From NCBI GenBank assembly GCA_934488695.1, contig CAKSSH010000027.1:1-22720 (forward strand): a stretch of 22,720 nucleotides of DNA. Direction: 5' to 3'. Source of the stretch: an uncultured Oscillospiraceae bacterium. GTDB lineage: Bacteria; Bacillota; Clostridia; Oscillospirales; Ruminococcaceae. A program made the translations under genes and the position numbers. This document shows, piece by piece, positions 1 to 7,214 of this stretch. The notes beneath the pieces are model-generated. The model saw nothing but the letters and a program-made list of their open reading frames with translations, did no database searches and had not been told where the DNA came from. Within the stretch, counting starts at the first letter, position 1. Every line of letters starts with the position of its first letter.

Positions 1-108
1 ATTTTTCGCAAAAGCAATCAAAATGCCCGGTCAATTCGTCTATGGCGGGGGATTTCAGGTTCTCTTATCTTCTCATATAATACCGCAAAGTATCGGGAAG
101 CAATGACA
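1..108. other. Gene-free left edge, possible end of an integrated element
   Basis: No supportable gene lies here. Its right boundary is the point where sequence matching a serine tRNA begins abruptly at the anticodon loop. The bases before it do not supply a 5' tRNA half: there is no D arm and no acceptor strand of the expected form GGAGAGG. If the tRNA half is an attachment site, this stretch would be the terminal non-coding DNA of an element continuing to the left. That is inference, because the element body is outside the window. Confidence 0.3.
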
Positions 109-164
109 CTCGAAATCAGTTTGCGAGCAATCGCACATGGGTTCGAATCCCATCCTCTCCGCCA
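109..164 (+). tRNA. 3' half of tRNA-Ser(CGA), 5' half missing; probable attachment site
   Basis: From the left are an anticodon loop CTCGAAA (109-115, anticodon CGA), the 3' anticodon strand TCAGT, a long variable arm with stem TGCGA/TCGCA, a 5-bp T stem ATGGG/CCCAT around the TTCGAAT loop, the acceptor 3' strand CCTCTCC, discriminator G and encoded CCA. The long variable arm and discriminator G are typical of tRNA-Ser. The bases before the loop (TGACA) do not pair with TCAGT, where ACTGA would be required, and nothing upstream resembles a D arm. The piece therefore cannot fold as a complete tRNA. Integrases that use tRNA genes often leave such a 3' half at the far end of the element. Confidence 0.8.
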
Positions 165-165
165 T

Positions 166-199
166 AATGCCACCGTAATAGAATTACGGTGGCATTTTT
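166..199 (+). terminator. Intrinsic terminator of the serine tRNA locus
   Basis: A perfect 14-bp inverted repeat (166-179 with 183-196, 3-nt loop) ends in a T run and lies directly after the CCA. It fits the original terminator of the tRNA, which suggests the sequence to the right is the ancestral downstream flank. Confidence 0.88.
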
Positions 200-239
200 C
201 TATGCTCAAAAACCGGTCAAGGCAAAGCTTTTGTAAAAC

Positions 240-274
240 AAGCCCCGCCGCAGAGCAATTCTGCGGCGGGGCTT
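240..274. terminator. GC-rich 15-bp hairpin, possible bidirectional terminator
   Basis: Perfect 15-bp arms (240-254 and 260-274) surround a 5-nt loop. T-rich tracts follow at a short distance on both strands but do not abut the stem. It may be a second barrier between the tRNA locus and the SDR gene, or a dispersed hairpin. Confidence 0.45.
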
Positions 275-362
275 TGCGTGTTTTAAGACCCTTTCGGCGG
301 CACAAGATGCCGGATTCGTTAAACTGTTGGGGCAATCGTTTAATTATGCGGCCGTTAGATCC

Positions 363-388
363 AAAAAACTCATCCGATACGAGTTTTT
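363..388 (-). terminator. Terminator after the SDR gene
   Basis: Inverted repeat AAAAACTC/GAGTTTTT (364-371, 381-388). Read on the minus strand it ends in a T run about 27 bases beyond the stop codon of the SDR gene. Confidence 0.6.
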
Positions 389-414
389 CTTTATGGATTA
401 AAAGCGCGGCCGTT

Positions 415-1230
415 CTACTTTGCTTCGTTTATGGGCTCTGTGTCGTTAACGGTGCCGGCAAGATGATTTACCCGCACCAGCCAGTCGCTCAGAGAGGGGC
501 TGATCGCGTCCGCCCACGTTAGCAGATGACACGAAAAGGATGGAACCATAAGCTCTTTTTTCTTTTTTACCACTGCCCGAACGACCGCTTTTGCAACCAT
601 GCCGGGATCGCCCTTTGGCGTGAGCTTTGGGCAATCAACATGTGCGATCTGCGGAGTATCCATACGGCTCGGATAGACAATTCCGATATGCACGCCGCTT
701 CCGCGCAGCTCCTGCCGCAAAACCTGAAAAAACCCGTTCATGGCGAACTTTGCGCCGACATAAGCGGCATCCGGCGGTACGCCTTTCTTTCCGTCCATCG
801 AACACGTAGTTACAATCGATCCGCTCTTTTTTTCGAGAAAATAAGGCAGGACGGCGTATACACAGTTGAGGCATCCGAAATAATCGACCTCCATGAGCTT
901 GCGTATCTGATCCATGCGCAGATCCTTCGCAGGACAGCGCAGATAGATACCGGCGTTGCAATGGAACACATCAAGCCCACCAAGCGCTGCTATTGCGGTA
1001 TCGACTGCCTTTTTAATCCCTTCGGCGTCGGTCACGTCGGCCTCAATGACGACGGCTTTTCTGCCAAGCATCTGTATCTGCTCGGCGACTTCGTCAAGAC
1101 GTTTGCGGTTTCTTGCAATAAGCGCTATATCCGCGCCTTCCGCTGCCATGCGCAGCGCCGTCGCTTTACCGATCCCGCTCGACGCCCCCGTGATTGCAAC
1201 CTTTTTACCGAGTAATTTCATCTTTCCCAT
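415..1230 (-). CDS. Short-chain dehydrogenase/reductase (SDR)
   Basis: A 271-residue classical SDR with a Rossmann fold, acting as a cytosolic NAD(P)-dependent oxidoreductase; the substrate cannot be read from sequence. Visible motifs are the cofactor-binding TGASSGIG at residues 14-21, NAG at 92-94, catalytic Ser144, and Tyr157 with Lys161 in the YxxxK motif. An Arg at residues 40-42 after the second beta strand would fit NADP preference, which is weak inference. Length is normal for the family. The ATG is preceded by GGAG about 10 bases upstream; an internal Met at residue 4 is a possible alternative start. It is a single gene with its own promoter and terminator, divergent from the YoaK-like gene, and nothing adjacent suggests a pathway. 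Confidence 0.9.
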   Translation of the reverse strand: MGKMKLLGKKVAITGASSGIGKATALRMAAEGADIALIARNRKRLDEVAEQIQMLGRKAVVIEADVTDAEGIKKAVDTAIAALGGLDVFHCNAGIYLRCPAKDLRMDQIRKLMEVDYFGCLNCVYAVLPYFLEKKSGSIVTTCSMDGKKGVPPDAAYVGAKFAMNGFFQVLRQELRGSGVHIGIVYPSRMDTPQIAHVDCPKLTPKGDPGMVAKAVVRAVVKKKKELMVPSFSCHLLTWADAISPSLSDWLVRVNHLAGTVNDTEPINEAK

Positions 1231-1340
1231 TTTATATCATCTCCGTCCCGCTCAGGATTCTTCATAAAATGCATTCCGCTCTATTTCATATGCAGATTCC
1301 CAGACGAAAGCTATGAAATCTTCAAAAAACAGTTTTTAAT

Positions 1341-1369
1341 ATTATACCACACATTTTATAGCGACACAA
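1341..1369 (-). promoter_or_regulatory. Promoter of the SDR gene
   Basis: On the minus strand, TTGTGT (1369-1364), a 17-bp spacer and TATAAT (1346-1341). The consensus -10 and ideal spacing support a housekeeping sigma promoter with a leader of about 100 nt. Confidence 0.65.
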
Positions 1370-1446
1370 TATCCCCGCTCGCATCTGTTTCTTAAGCCGA
1401 AAGCTTATTATTTCCGGAAACCCCTTTGGAGCGCAGCAAAGTGCGC

Positions 1447-1475
1447 TTGTTTTTTTACCCTGCTTTTGCTATAAT
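1447..1475 (+). promoter_or_regulatory. Promoter of the YoaK-like gene
   Basis: TTGTTT (1447-1452), a 17-bp spacer and a consensus TATAAT (1470-1475). The expected start is near 1482, immediately before the palindrome at 1484-1505. Confidence 0.7.
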
Positions 1476-1483
1476 GAAAGAAA

Positions 1484-1505
1484 AAAACCGGCATATGCCG
1501 GTTTT
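1484..1505. promoter_or_regulatory. Perfect 22-bp palindrome at the transcription start, possible operator
   Basis: The half-site AAAACCGGCAT is followed directly by its reverse complement. It covers about +2 to +24 of the YoaK-like transcript. The position suits a dimeric repressor site. As RNA, with only ATAT at the centre, it would form a short stem followed by TTTT, so a weak leader terminator is the alternative. Confidence 0.45.
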
Positions 1506-1525
1506 GGTGTGAAAGGAACTCGGTT

Positions 1526-2254
1526 GTGAAAAAACGTCTTTCAGCCTTTGAACAAGAGACCGTGCTGGAATGTGAAAAGCTGCAAACCTTTTTGCTTTTA
1601 ATGTGCGTCAGCGGATTTTTGGGGGCTTACACCCTTTTGCTCCGAGGCGGCGTTTTCTGCAACGCCCAAACAGCCAATTTTGTCTTGTTGGCTATAGAGC
1701 TCGGCAAGGGAAGCTTTAAGCGCGCGCTGTATTATCTAATCCCCATTTCCGCCTATCTTGCCGGCGCCGTGCTTTCGGAGTTTTTGCCCAAACGAATCAA
1801 TCGGCTGGGGCTTTTTCGATGGGATACGGTTCTGATTGGCTTTGAGATGCTGTGCTTGCTGCTGCTCAGTTTTGTCCCGGACAATGCGCCGCCGCAAATC
1901 TGCCAAGTGGTAATCAATTTTATTGCCTCTATGCAGTATAACACCTTCCGCCAGGCAACTAAGGTCTCGATGGCAACCACCTTCTGCACCAATCATCTGC
2001 GCCAGGTCGGCGTCAATCTGGTGAAATGGGTACACAAGCACGACCGCGAGGCGGGACGTCGACTGCGTATGCACCTTTTAATGCTTGTCGCCTTTGTCGC
2101 CGGCAGCACCGTTTCGGCTTTTCTCTGTGTACGATTCGGCGGACGCGCCCTCCTGTTTGTACAGCTGCTGTTGCTGATTGTCTTTTTAGACCTTTTGCAC
2201 GCCGACTTAAGCTTTGAAAAAGATAAGCTCCACATTGTCCCGCACGGTCATTGA
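1526..2254 (+). CDS. YoaK family (DUF1275) membrane protein
   Basis: A 242-residue integral membrane protein with about six hydrophobic segments (roughly 21-38, 67-86, 101-117, 124-138, 183-201 and 206-224). The motif from GGVFCNAQTANFVLL (41-55) matches the family signature in which a GGxFxNAQTxN stretch follows the first membrane span. The region around 137-157 (QYNTFRQATKVSMATTFCTN) also fits. No biochemical function is established for this family; it is sometimes described as a transporter-like fold. The start is GTG with AAAGGAA upstream at 1512-1518. The gene stands alone, with its own promoter and an unusual palindrome at the start of its transcript. Confidence 0.88.
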   Translation: MKKRLSAFEQETVLECEKLQTFLLLMCVSGFLGAYTLLLRGGVFCNAQTANFVLLAIELGKGSFKRALYYLIPISAYLAGAVLSEFLPKRINRLGLFRWDTVLIGFEMLCLLLLSFVPDNAPPQICQVVINFIASMQYNTFRQATKVSMATTFCTNHLRQVGVNLVKWVHKHDREAGRRLRMHLLMLVAFVAGSTVSAFLCVRFGGRALLFVQLLLLIVFLDLLHADLSFEKDKLHIVPHGH

Positions 2255-2335
2255 AATACCGGCCGAAAAGCAAGCATTTACGGCAGCCGCCCCTTTTTGC
2301 ATTTTGGAGAGATTTTAAACACGCTATGTCCGAAA

Positions 2336-2367
2336 AAGCGGGCAGCAGAGTTTTCTGCTGCCCGCTT
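2336..2367. terminator. Bidirectional terminator between the YoaK-like gene and mscL
   Basis: Perfect 14-bp arms (2336-2349 and 2354-2367) with a GTTT loop lie between two convergent genes. On the minus strand the stem is followed by TTTTTC, so it serves mscL best. On the plus strand a less compact T tract follows. Confidence 0.85.
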
Positions 2368-2387
2368 CTATCATTTTTCAAAACCCA

Positions 2388-2867
2388 TTAATCCTTTTGC
2401 ACCTGTGCCTTCAAAAGATCACGAATCTCGCAAAGGGTCTGCTGCTCCGGCGTAAGCTCCGGCTCCTCCGGCTCCTCGTCCGGCTCCTCCGCATCCTCCT
2501 TGCCTGCCCGCTTATGCATCTCTTTTTCAACGCTGTTTTTAAAAGAAAGAACCGCCTTAAGTGCCGCAAAAATACAGAAGGCAACAATCAAAAAGTCCAA
2601 AACTGTTTGGATAAAGTTTCCATAGCAAAGTGCGTTTTCGGCGGTCACCACCTTGCCGGCCTCATCCAACACCGCCGGTGTAATAACCCATTTCCAATCC
2701 GTGACATTCAATCCGCCGACCAAAATGCCGATCAACGGCATAATCAGGTCATTCACAAGGCTGGTAACAATTTTATTAAATGCGCCGCCGATAATGACTG
2801 CTGTTGCCATATCCATCACATTTCCGCGCGCAATAAAATCCTTAAATTCCGAAAAAAACTTTTTCAC
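2388..2867 (-). CDS. mscL: Large-conductance mechanosensitive channel MscL
   Basis: MscL forms a pentameric pore in the cytoplasmic membrane that opens under tension and releases solutes during hypo-osmotic shock. The N terminus matches the family closely: a short amphipathic helix, FKDFIARGNVMDMATAVIIG, then GGAFNKIVTSLVNDLIMPLIG as the pore-lining first span (about 17-48). A second span lies at about 85-107, followed by a charged cytoplasmic helix with a Glu/Pro-rich segment (about 123-142). At 159 residues it is slightly longer than the usual 130-150 because of this tail. The GTG start has GGGGGAG six bases upstream. It follows the DUF2207 gene by 39 bases and probably shares its transcript. 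Confidence 0.96.
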   Translation of the reverse strand: MKKFFSEFKDFIARGNVMDMATAVIIGGAFNKIVTSLVNDLIMPLIGILVGGLNVTDWKWVITPAVLDEAGKVVTAENALCYGNFIQTVLDFLIVAFCIFAALKAVLSFKNSVEKEMHKRAGKEDAEEPDEEPEEPELTPEQQTLCEIRDLLKAQVQKD

Positions 2868-2906
2868 CTTTTGCTCCCCCGTTCCAAAATCAGTCTTCTA
2901 CGGTGC

Positions 2907-4805
2907 TTACCAGCTGCCGCCGCCGCCACCGCCGCCACCGCCGCCGGAAAATCCGCCGCCGGAAAATCCACCGCTCGACCCGGAGGCCTGTTGAGCCGGC
3001 GTCGAAATCATACTGTGTCCCAACGTGTCCATTCCCTGTCGGAAGGAGTTCATAAAGAGCCATGTATTAAACATGTCGGCGCCGCCTTGCCCGATGTACC
3101 ACTGCGGCGGCTCTACGGCGATCTCTTTGAATTTTTTTGCCCACACATCCGAAAGTCCCATAACATAAGCAAACGGCAAAACCCCGTAAAAATAAGCGGG
3201 ATCGTTGTTTGCCAGCGCTTTCAGCCGATCCAACTCCGCGGTGCGGATAAACTCTCTAAAGCCCAGAATTTCTCCGATTAAACGCGTTCCGTAATCGGTA
3301 TAGCAACGCATACGGACAGCCATGGTCATTTGCGCCAGCGTCATGACCGCGGCAACGACGGCCAGCCGTGTCATATGCAGCGAGGTGGCTCCCACAAGAG
3401 CGCCGCACAGGGCAACAACAATAATGCCGGCCCATGCTAAAATCTTCTGCGTGTAATATTTTCCGCGTGTTACGGCATTTTTTCGGTGCTCGACCATGTT
3501 TAAAAACAAAAGCAGCCCCAACGTTAAAGCGCCGAAGAAAATCCCACCGATCAAAACGCCCTCATCCACAATTCGGATTTCATAGCCAATACACAAAAAC
3601 AGTGCCATCGGCAACGCCGTAAGCAGCATTGCAAAAAAGCCGGCGACAACAGAGGATTTCTTGAAAATCCGGGTTTCCCGCTGCGCGGTGTAATGCGTAC
3701 GAACTCCTTTTTTGGCTGCCGCAATCGCCGTATAGAAATGATTTTTGAGCTCGGCGGTCGTCACCGTGTCCCGTTTAAAAAACAGTTGATCAAACATTGC
3801 TTTTTCGTAGGCCTTGGCGTCCTCCGGAAGCGGCGCAAGCCGGGTCAGCCGCATGGTTTTGTCATCAATTTCCTCGATCGAAAGCAGCCCGCGGTGTGCC
3901 CAATAAATGATCAGAGACAAAATGTCCTTTGTGTCGGTCATCCCGTCCAAAACAAAACCGACATCGGCGCTGGTCATGCCCTCGGGCGGGTAAAAACCGA
4001 TAACCGGAATCACTGTTTTGCTGCGGCCCAGCAAAATCTTTAAAACAATAGTCCCGGCAAAGCACAGCACCATCAGCGCAATCATAAGAAACTGCAGGCC
4101 GGCATTTTCCTCTTCGCCGCTAAAATACATATTAGGCAGCTGCGCACGCAGCGTCACGCCCTCCCCTTTTGAGAGAGCTCCTTTAGCGGTAGCGATCAGC
4201 GTAGTCCCGTTTTCGGAAACCTGAAACCGATTTGTATCCAACGAACCGTAGCTTCCGCAAAGAACCCGCGCCTTTGACAAATCGGCCTTTTTCGGGAAGG
4301 TCACCGAAATTTTGGCGCTGCTGATATCGGTTTCCCAATTATGGGGAATCAAATTCCAATAAAACTCGTCGAAACTGTCAATTCCGTCCGCCCGATTGCG
4401 AACAGTGTAGCGAATAACGTAGGTCTGCTTGCCCAGCAGCGTTTTATCCTCATCACCGATACGTAAAACGACATTTCCATTTTTATATGAGGTATCCAAT
4501 GCGCCGCCGGTGACCGAAATGTTTTGAATCCGGACCCGGCAGGAATCGGTCTGACTTTGACCGTCCACCTCATGCGTTATATCAAAAAGATAAGGAATAT
4601 ACCGGTAAATCCCGTGGCGAGGCTTGTGAAAATCCACCTGGATCCGCTCGCATATTTCATAGGTGTGATTTTCCGAAACCGTCACATCAACCTGATAGCT
4701 GTCAGTCGACATGGGGCGGCTTTCCTCCGCAGCGGAAACCGGCAGGCACAGCAGCGAAAAAATCACCGCCAATGCCGCAAGACCTCCAATAATTCTTTTT
4801 TTCAT
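2907..4805 (-). CDS. DUF2207 membrane protein with poly-glycine C terminus
   Basis: A 632-residue secreted/membrane protein of unknown function. There is a signal peptide (residues 1-25, likely cleavage after SAA). An extracytoplasmic beta-rich domain follows (about 30-225), then a membrane span (237-259), a cytoplasmic stretch (about 262-383), four hydrophobic segments (about 386-407, 417-436, 456-473 and 482-498) and a soluble tail. It ends in Gly/Ser repeats, ten consecutive Gly and a terminal Ser-Trp, a C terminus seen in many DUF2207 proteins. The start codon overlaps the stop of lemA by one base (TGATG), so the two are probably translationally coupled. LemA and DUF2207 proteins commonly occur together, which suggests a shared envelope role that remains undefined. 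Confidence 0.88.
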   Translation of the reverse strand: MKKRIIGGLAALAVIFSLLCLPVSAAEESRPMSTDSYQVDVTVSENHTYEICERIQVDFHKPRHGIYRYIPYLFDITHEVDGQSQTDSCRVRIQNISVTGGALDTSYKNGNVVLRIGDEDKTLLGKQTYVIRYTVRNRADGIDSFDEFYWNLIPHNWETDISSAKISVTFPKKADLSKARVLCGSYGSLDTNRFQVSENGTTLIATAKGALSKGEGVTLRAQLPNMYFSGEEENAGLQFLMIALMVLCFAGTIVLKILLGRSKTVIPVIGFYPPEGMTSADVGFVLDGMTDTKDILSLIIYWAHRGLLSIEEIDDKTMRLTRLAPLPEDAKAYEKAMFDQLFFKRDTVTTAELKNHFYTAIAAAKKGVRTHYTAQRETRIFKKSSVVAGFFAMLLTALPMALFLCIGYEIRIVDEGVLIGGIFFGALTLGLLLFLNMVEHRKNAVTRGKYYTQKILAWAGIIVVALCGALVGATSLHMTRLAVVAAVMTLAQMTMAVRMRCYTDYGTRLIGEILGFREFIRTAELDRLKALANNDPAYFYGVLPFAYVMGLSDVWAKKFKEIAVEPPQWYIGQGGADMFNTWLFMNSFRQGMDTLGHSMISTPAQQASGSSGGFSGGGFSGGGGGGGGGGSW

Positions 4806-5353
4806 CAGAACTGCACCTTTACATTTTCGCGCTCTGCGCTGTCGTTGACCTCATAAAGCGGCTTACGGGTAAAGCGGAACAGGCCGGCAATCAAGCTGCT
4901 CGGAAACACCTCGGTTTTGATATTATAGGCCTTAACCACACCGTTATAATACTTCCGGGCATTGGCAATATCGCTCTCAACCGCTTTAAGGCTCTGCTGG
5001 AGATCCAAAAAATTGGTGTTGGCCTTGAGATCCGGATAGGCTTCCGCCAGCGCAAACAGGCTTTTCAGCGCACCGGTAACCTCTCTCTCACAAGCGATTT
5101 TTTCCTCGGCGCTGCCGGCAGAAACGGCGCGGTTGCGCGCGGCAATAACCTGCTCCAGCGTTTCGCTCTCATGCTTGGAATATCCCTTGACCGTCTCCAC
5201 CAGATTCGGAATCAGGTCATAGCGCTTTTTCAAATAAACATCCATGGTGGAAAAGGCTTCCTCCACATGATTTCTCAGGCGCACAAGTCCGTTATAAGAC
5301 CCGATGACCCACAAAACCAAAACAACCACGACGGCTAAAATAATATATTGCAT
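4805..5353 (-). CDS. lemA: LemA family protein
   Basis: A 182-residue protein with one N-terminal membrane span (about 3-19) and a long helical domain, the usual LemA layout. Conserved stretches are YNGLVRLRN (20-28), VEEAFSTMDVYLKKRYDLIPNL (30-51, where many family members have W or S for M/T) and the later FARKYYN-like region (NARKYYNGVVKAYN). Its function is poorly known. The N terminus is thought to lie outside the cell with the helical bundle at the membrane. It is the first gene of the lemA-DUF2207-mscL run and has its own promoter. The ATG at 5353 has AGGAG seven bases upstream. It is divergent from hrcA. Confidence 0.92.
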   Translation of the reverse strand: MQYIILAVVVVLVLWVIGSYNGLVRLRNHVEEAFSTMDVYLKKRYDLIPNLVETVKGYSKHESETLEQVIAARNRAVSAGSAEEKIACEREVTGALKSLFALAEAYPDLKANTNFLDLQQSLKAVESDIANARKYYNGVVKAYNIKTEVFPSSLIAGLFRFTRKPLYEVNDSAERENVKVQF

Positions 5354-5384
5354 CTTGTTTCTCCTTTTTCGTGTCTTTTATTAC

Positions 5385-5413
5385 ATCTTACACTTTTTTG
5401 GCTGTTTTGTCAA
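5385..5413 (-). promoter_or_regulatory. Promoter of the lemA run
   Basis: On the minus strand, consensus TTGACA (5413-5408), a 17-bp spacer and TAAGAT (5390-5385). The leader is about 25 nt before the lemA ATG. Confidence 0.78.
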
Positions 5414-5427
5414 CGAAAAAGACAGGG

Positions 5428-5440
5428 ATGACGGCGTCAT
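5428..5440. promoter_or_regulatory. Palindrome ATGACG-G-CGTCAT upstream of the lemA promoter
   Basis: A perfect 6+1+6 inverted repeat 14 bases upstream of the lemA -35 element, about 76 bases upstream of the hrcA -35. The position suits an activator or a shared regulator site. It is short enough to arise by chance. Confidence 0.3.
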
Positions 5441-5516
5441 AATTCACATTTTCCTCGTTCAAATCTGTCGACTGTTTGACTGAATTGTAAATATTTTTTT
5501 AACTTCCGATTTTCTG

Positions 5517-5545
5517 TTGACAGATGGCAGAAATTGGGGTAAACT
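5517..5545 (+). promoter_or_regulatory. Promoter of the hrcA operon
   Basis: Consensus TTGACA (5517-5522), a 17-bp spacer and TAAACT (5540-5545). The predicted start falls at about 5551-5553, inside the CIRCE element. This is the standard arrangement for HrcA repression. Confidence 0.88.
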
Positions 5546-5549
5546 ACAA

Positions 5550-5576
5550 TTAGCACTCCAAGAGCATGAGTGCTAA
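5550..5576 (+). promoter_or_regulatory. CIRCE operator (HrcA binding site)
   Basis: An exact match to the canonical element: TTAGCACTC, nine spacer bases, GAGTGCTAA. It overlaps the predicted transcription start and ends 14 bases before the hrcA ATG. HrcA dimers bind CIRCE and repress the operon until heat stress draws GroEL away from HrcA. Confidence 0.98.
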
Positions 5577-5590
5577 TCGAGGTGAAAGAA

Positions 5591-6604
5591 ATGGAATTAA
5601 ATCATCGGAAGCTGACGATCCTGTCCTCAATCGCCAAGGAGTATCTTAAAACCGGTGAGCCGGTCGGCTCTAAGGCTTTGGTCTCGGCGCTGGACGGGGC
5701 GGTTTCCTCTGCCACCATCCGCAATGACATGAGCGATTTGGAGCGCATGGGTCTTCTGTATCAGCCTCACACCTCCGCCGGTCGGCTGCCGACCGCGTCC
5801 GGGCTGCGGCTATACATTGACCAGCTGATGGAAAAACGCCGGCTTTCCAAAGAACGGCGCCGATTGATTGACGCCATTTTTCAACACGTGTACAGCGTAG
5901 AAGGCGCCATTGACGCTGCTGCCGAAGCCCTTGCGGAATATTCCGGCTGTGCCTCCTTTTCCACGGCGCCGACCGGTCGGCAGATCACATTGCAAAGGGC
6001 CGAGCTTTTGCGTGCGGGCCCCAGCACATTGGTGCTGGTTTTGCTGACCGATACCGGTATGGTCAAGAGTGCCTTTGTTCAACTGGATGCTCCGTTGCCG
6101 GAAGGTGCTTTTGAGGCGCTGCAAGGTCTGTTTTTAAAAGAGTTTGCCGAACGTGCGCTGCAGGACATCACCCCGCCGGTGCTGCAGACGGCAGCGGCGG
6201 CGCTGGGGGAATACAGCCTGCTTCTTTCCCCTGTATTTCAGGCATTCTCTCAGCTGGCGCAGTCCCTAACCGAGCCCGGCCTGCGTGTCAGCGGTCAAGA
6301 CCGATTGTTTTCCGGCGCCGGGGATCAAATGGATGCGGCACGTGCGCTGCGCATGCTTCATTCCAGTGACCTTTTAGAGCTGCTCTCGCCGCAGGATTCC
6401 GGCATCTGTCTGATTTTGCCGGGTGAAACCGACGCACTGAGAGAGGCGGCTCTTCTGTACACCGGCTATCATTTTTCCGACACGCTGTATGGCAGCATCG
6501 GGCTGCTCGGGCCGTTACGGCTGGATTACGGCAGCATTATTCCCATGTTGGAGTACTTCGGGACTTCTCTCCAAAACCGGTTACGGGAAAATTATCCGGA
6601 TTAA
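5591..6604 (+). CDS. hrcA: Heat-inducible transcription repressor HrcA
   Basis: A 337-residue repressor of class I heat-shock genes. The N-terminal winged helix contains TIRNDMSDLERMGLLYQPHTSAGRLPT (42-68), the family's most conserved block, followed by the GAF-like dimerisation region. An upstream in-frame GTG at 5570 lies inside the CIRCE, so I chose the ATG at 5591, which has GAGGTG seven bases upstream and gives the usual N terminus (MELNHRKLTIL). It is the first gene of the operon and autoregulated through CIRCE. The next gene, grpE, starts 23 bases downstream. Confidence 0.97.
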   Translation: MELNHRKLTILSSIAKEYLKTGEPVGSKALVSALDGAVSSATIRNDMSDLERMGLLYQPHTSAGRLPTASGLRLYIDQLMEKRRLSKERRRLIDAIFQHVYSVEGAIDAAAEALAEYSGCASFSTAPTGRQITLQRAELLRAGPSTLVLVLLTDTGMVKSAFVQLDAPLPEGAFEALQGLFLKEFAERALQDITPPVLQTAAAALGEYSLLLSPVFQAFSQLAQSLTEPGLRVSGQDRLFSGAGDQMDAARALRMLHSSDLLELLSPQDSGICLILPGETDALREAALLYTGYHFSDTLYGSIGLLGPLRLDYGSIIPMLEYFGTSLQNRLRENYPD

Positions 6605-6627
6605 GACAAAAAGGAGGTTCCTCTTTC

Positions 6628-7170
6628 ATGAGCGAACAGCAAAAAGCTTCGGCAGCCGCCGAGGAAACAACGGCAGCCGCCAAAAAAACGCCGAAAACGG
6701 CCAAAAAGAAATGTGACCGAGAGTCCAGTGATCTGCAAGAGCAGCTTGCCGCGCTGCAGGATGAGCTTGCAGCGCAAAAGGACGCCTATTTGCGGCTCTG
6801 TGCGGAATACGACAATTTCCGGAAGCGCTCCGCCAAGGAAAAAGCCGATATTTCTGCCAACGCCACTGCCAGGGCGGTGGAAGGAATTTTACCGGTTCTA
6901 GATAACTTTGATCGCGCCGTAGCCTCGCAGGGCGACGCGGCCGACCCGGGGTTTGCTCTCATTCACCGGCAGCTGAGTGACTGTCTTGCAGCCCTCGGCG
7001 TGACCGAGCTTCCTGCCGACGGGCTTCCTTTTGATCCCAACAGGCATGTGGCCGTCATGCATATTGAGGATGACGGTTTGGAACAAAACACGGTGGCCGA
7101 GGTTCTGCAAAAGGGCTATCTGCTCGGGGATAAAATTGTTCGTCCGGCCTGCGTCAAGGTCGCCAACTAA
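6628..7170 (+). CDS. grpE: Nucleotide exchange factor GrpE
   Basis: A 180-residue cytosolic cochaperone that releases ADP from DnaK. A low-complexity Ala/Lys/Glu head (1-35) leads into a long coiled coil (about 35-75, with YLRLCAEYDNFRKRSAKEK typical of the family). A beta-rich head follows that contacts DnaK (PFDPNRHVAVMHIED, then NTVAEVLQKGYLLGDKIVRPACVKVAN at the C terminus). Length is normal. The start has an AAGGAGG ribosome binding site. It lies between hrcA and dnaK in the operon. Confidence 0.97.
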   Translation: MSEQQKASAAAEETTAAAKKTPKTAKKKCDRESSDLQEQLAALQDELAAQKDAYLRLCAEYDNFRKRSAKEKADISANATARAVEGILPVLDNFDRAVASQGDAADPGFALIHRQLSDCLAALGVTELPADGLPFDPNRHVAVMHIEDDGLEQNTVAEVLQKGYLLGDKIVRPACVKVAN

Positions 7171-7214
7171 CAACGTTAACCAAAAACTTTAAAATAAAAA
7201 AGGAGTTCTTATTT

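Larger units (their letters stand above)
1231..1525. other. Divergent intergenic region between the SDR and YoaK-like genes
   Basis: These 295 bases hold one promoter for each flanking gene and no open frame with a plausible ribosome binding site. The SDR leader would be about 100 nt and contains a separated inverted repeat (ATTTCAT at 1283-1289, ATGAAAT at 1313-1319). The YoaK-side leader starts with a palindrome. I recognise no riboswitch. Confidence 0.6.

Noticed and set aside
1..115. Group I intron interrupting the serine tRNA in its anticodon loop
   Set aside because: Such introns do sit at this place, but no P7/R-S type core sequence is visible in the 108 bases to the left. An intron would have to extend beyond the window, so it remains only a minor alternative to integration.
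18..335. Open frame of 105 codons on the minus strand crossing the tRNA fragment and two hairpins
   Set aside because: It translates the tRNA half and terminator hairpins and has no ribosome binding site. Such frames across tRNA sequence are common artefacts.
2921..2945. GCC/GCCACC run read as a microsatellite or CRISPR-like repeat
   Set aside because: It is the coding sequence of the poly-Gly tail of the DUF2207 protein. I saw no CRISPR array anywhere in the window.
5570..5590. Upstream GTG start for hrcA
   Set aside because: It lies inside the CIRCE operator and has no ribosome binding site. The ATG at 5591 has GAGGTG and gives the conserved N terminus.
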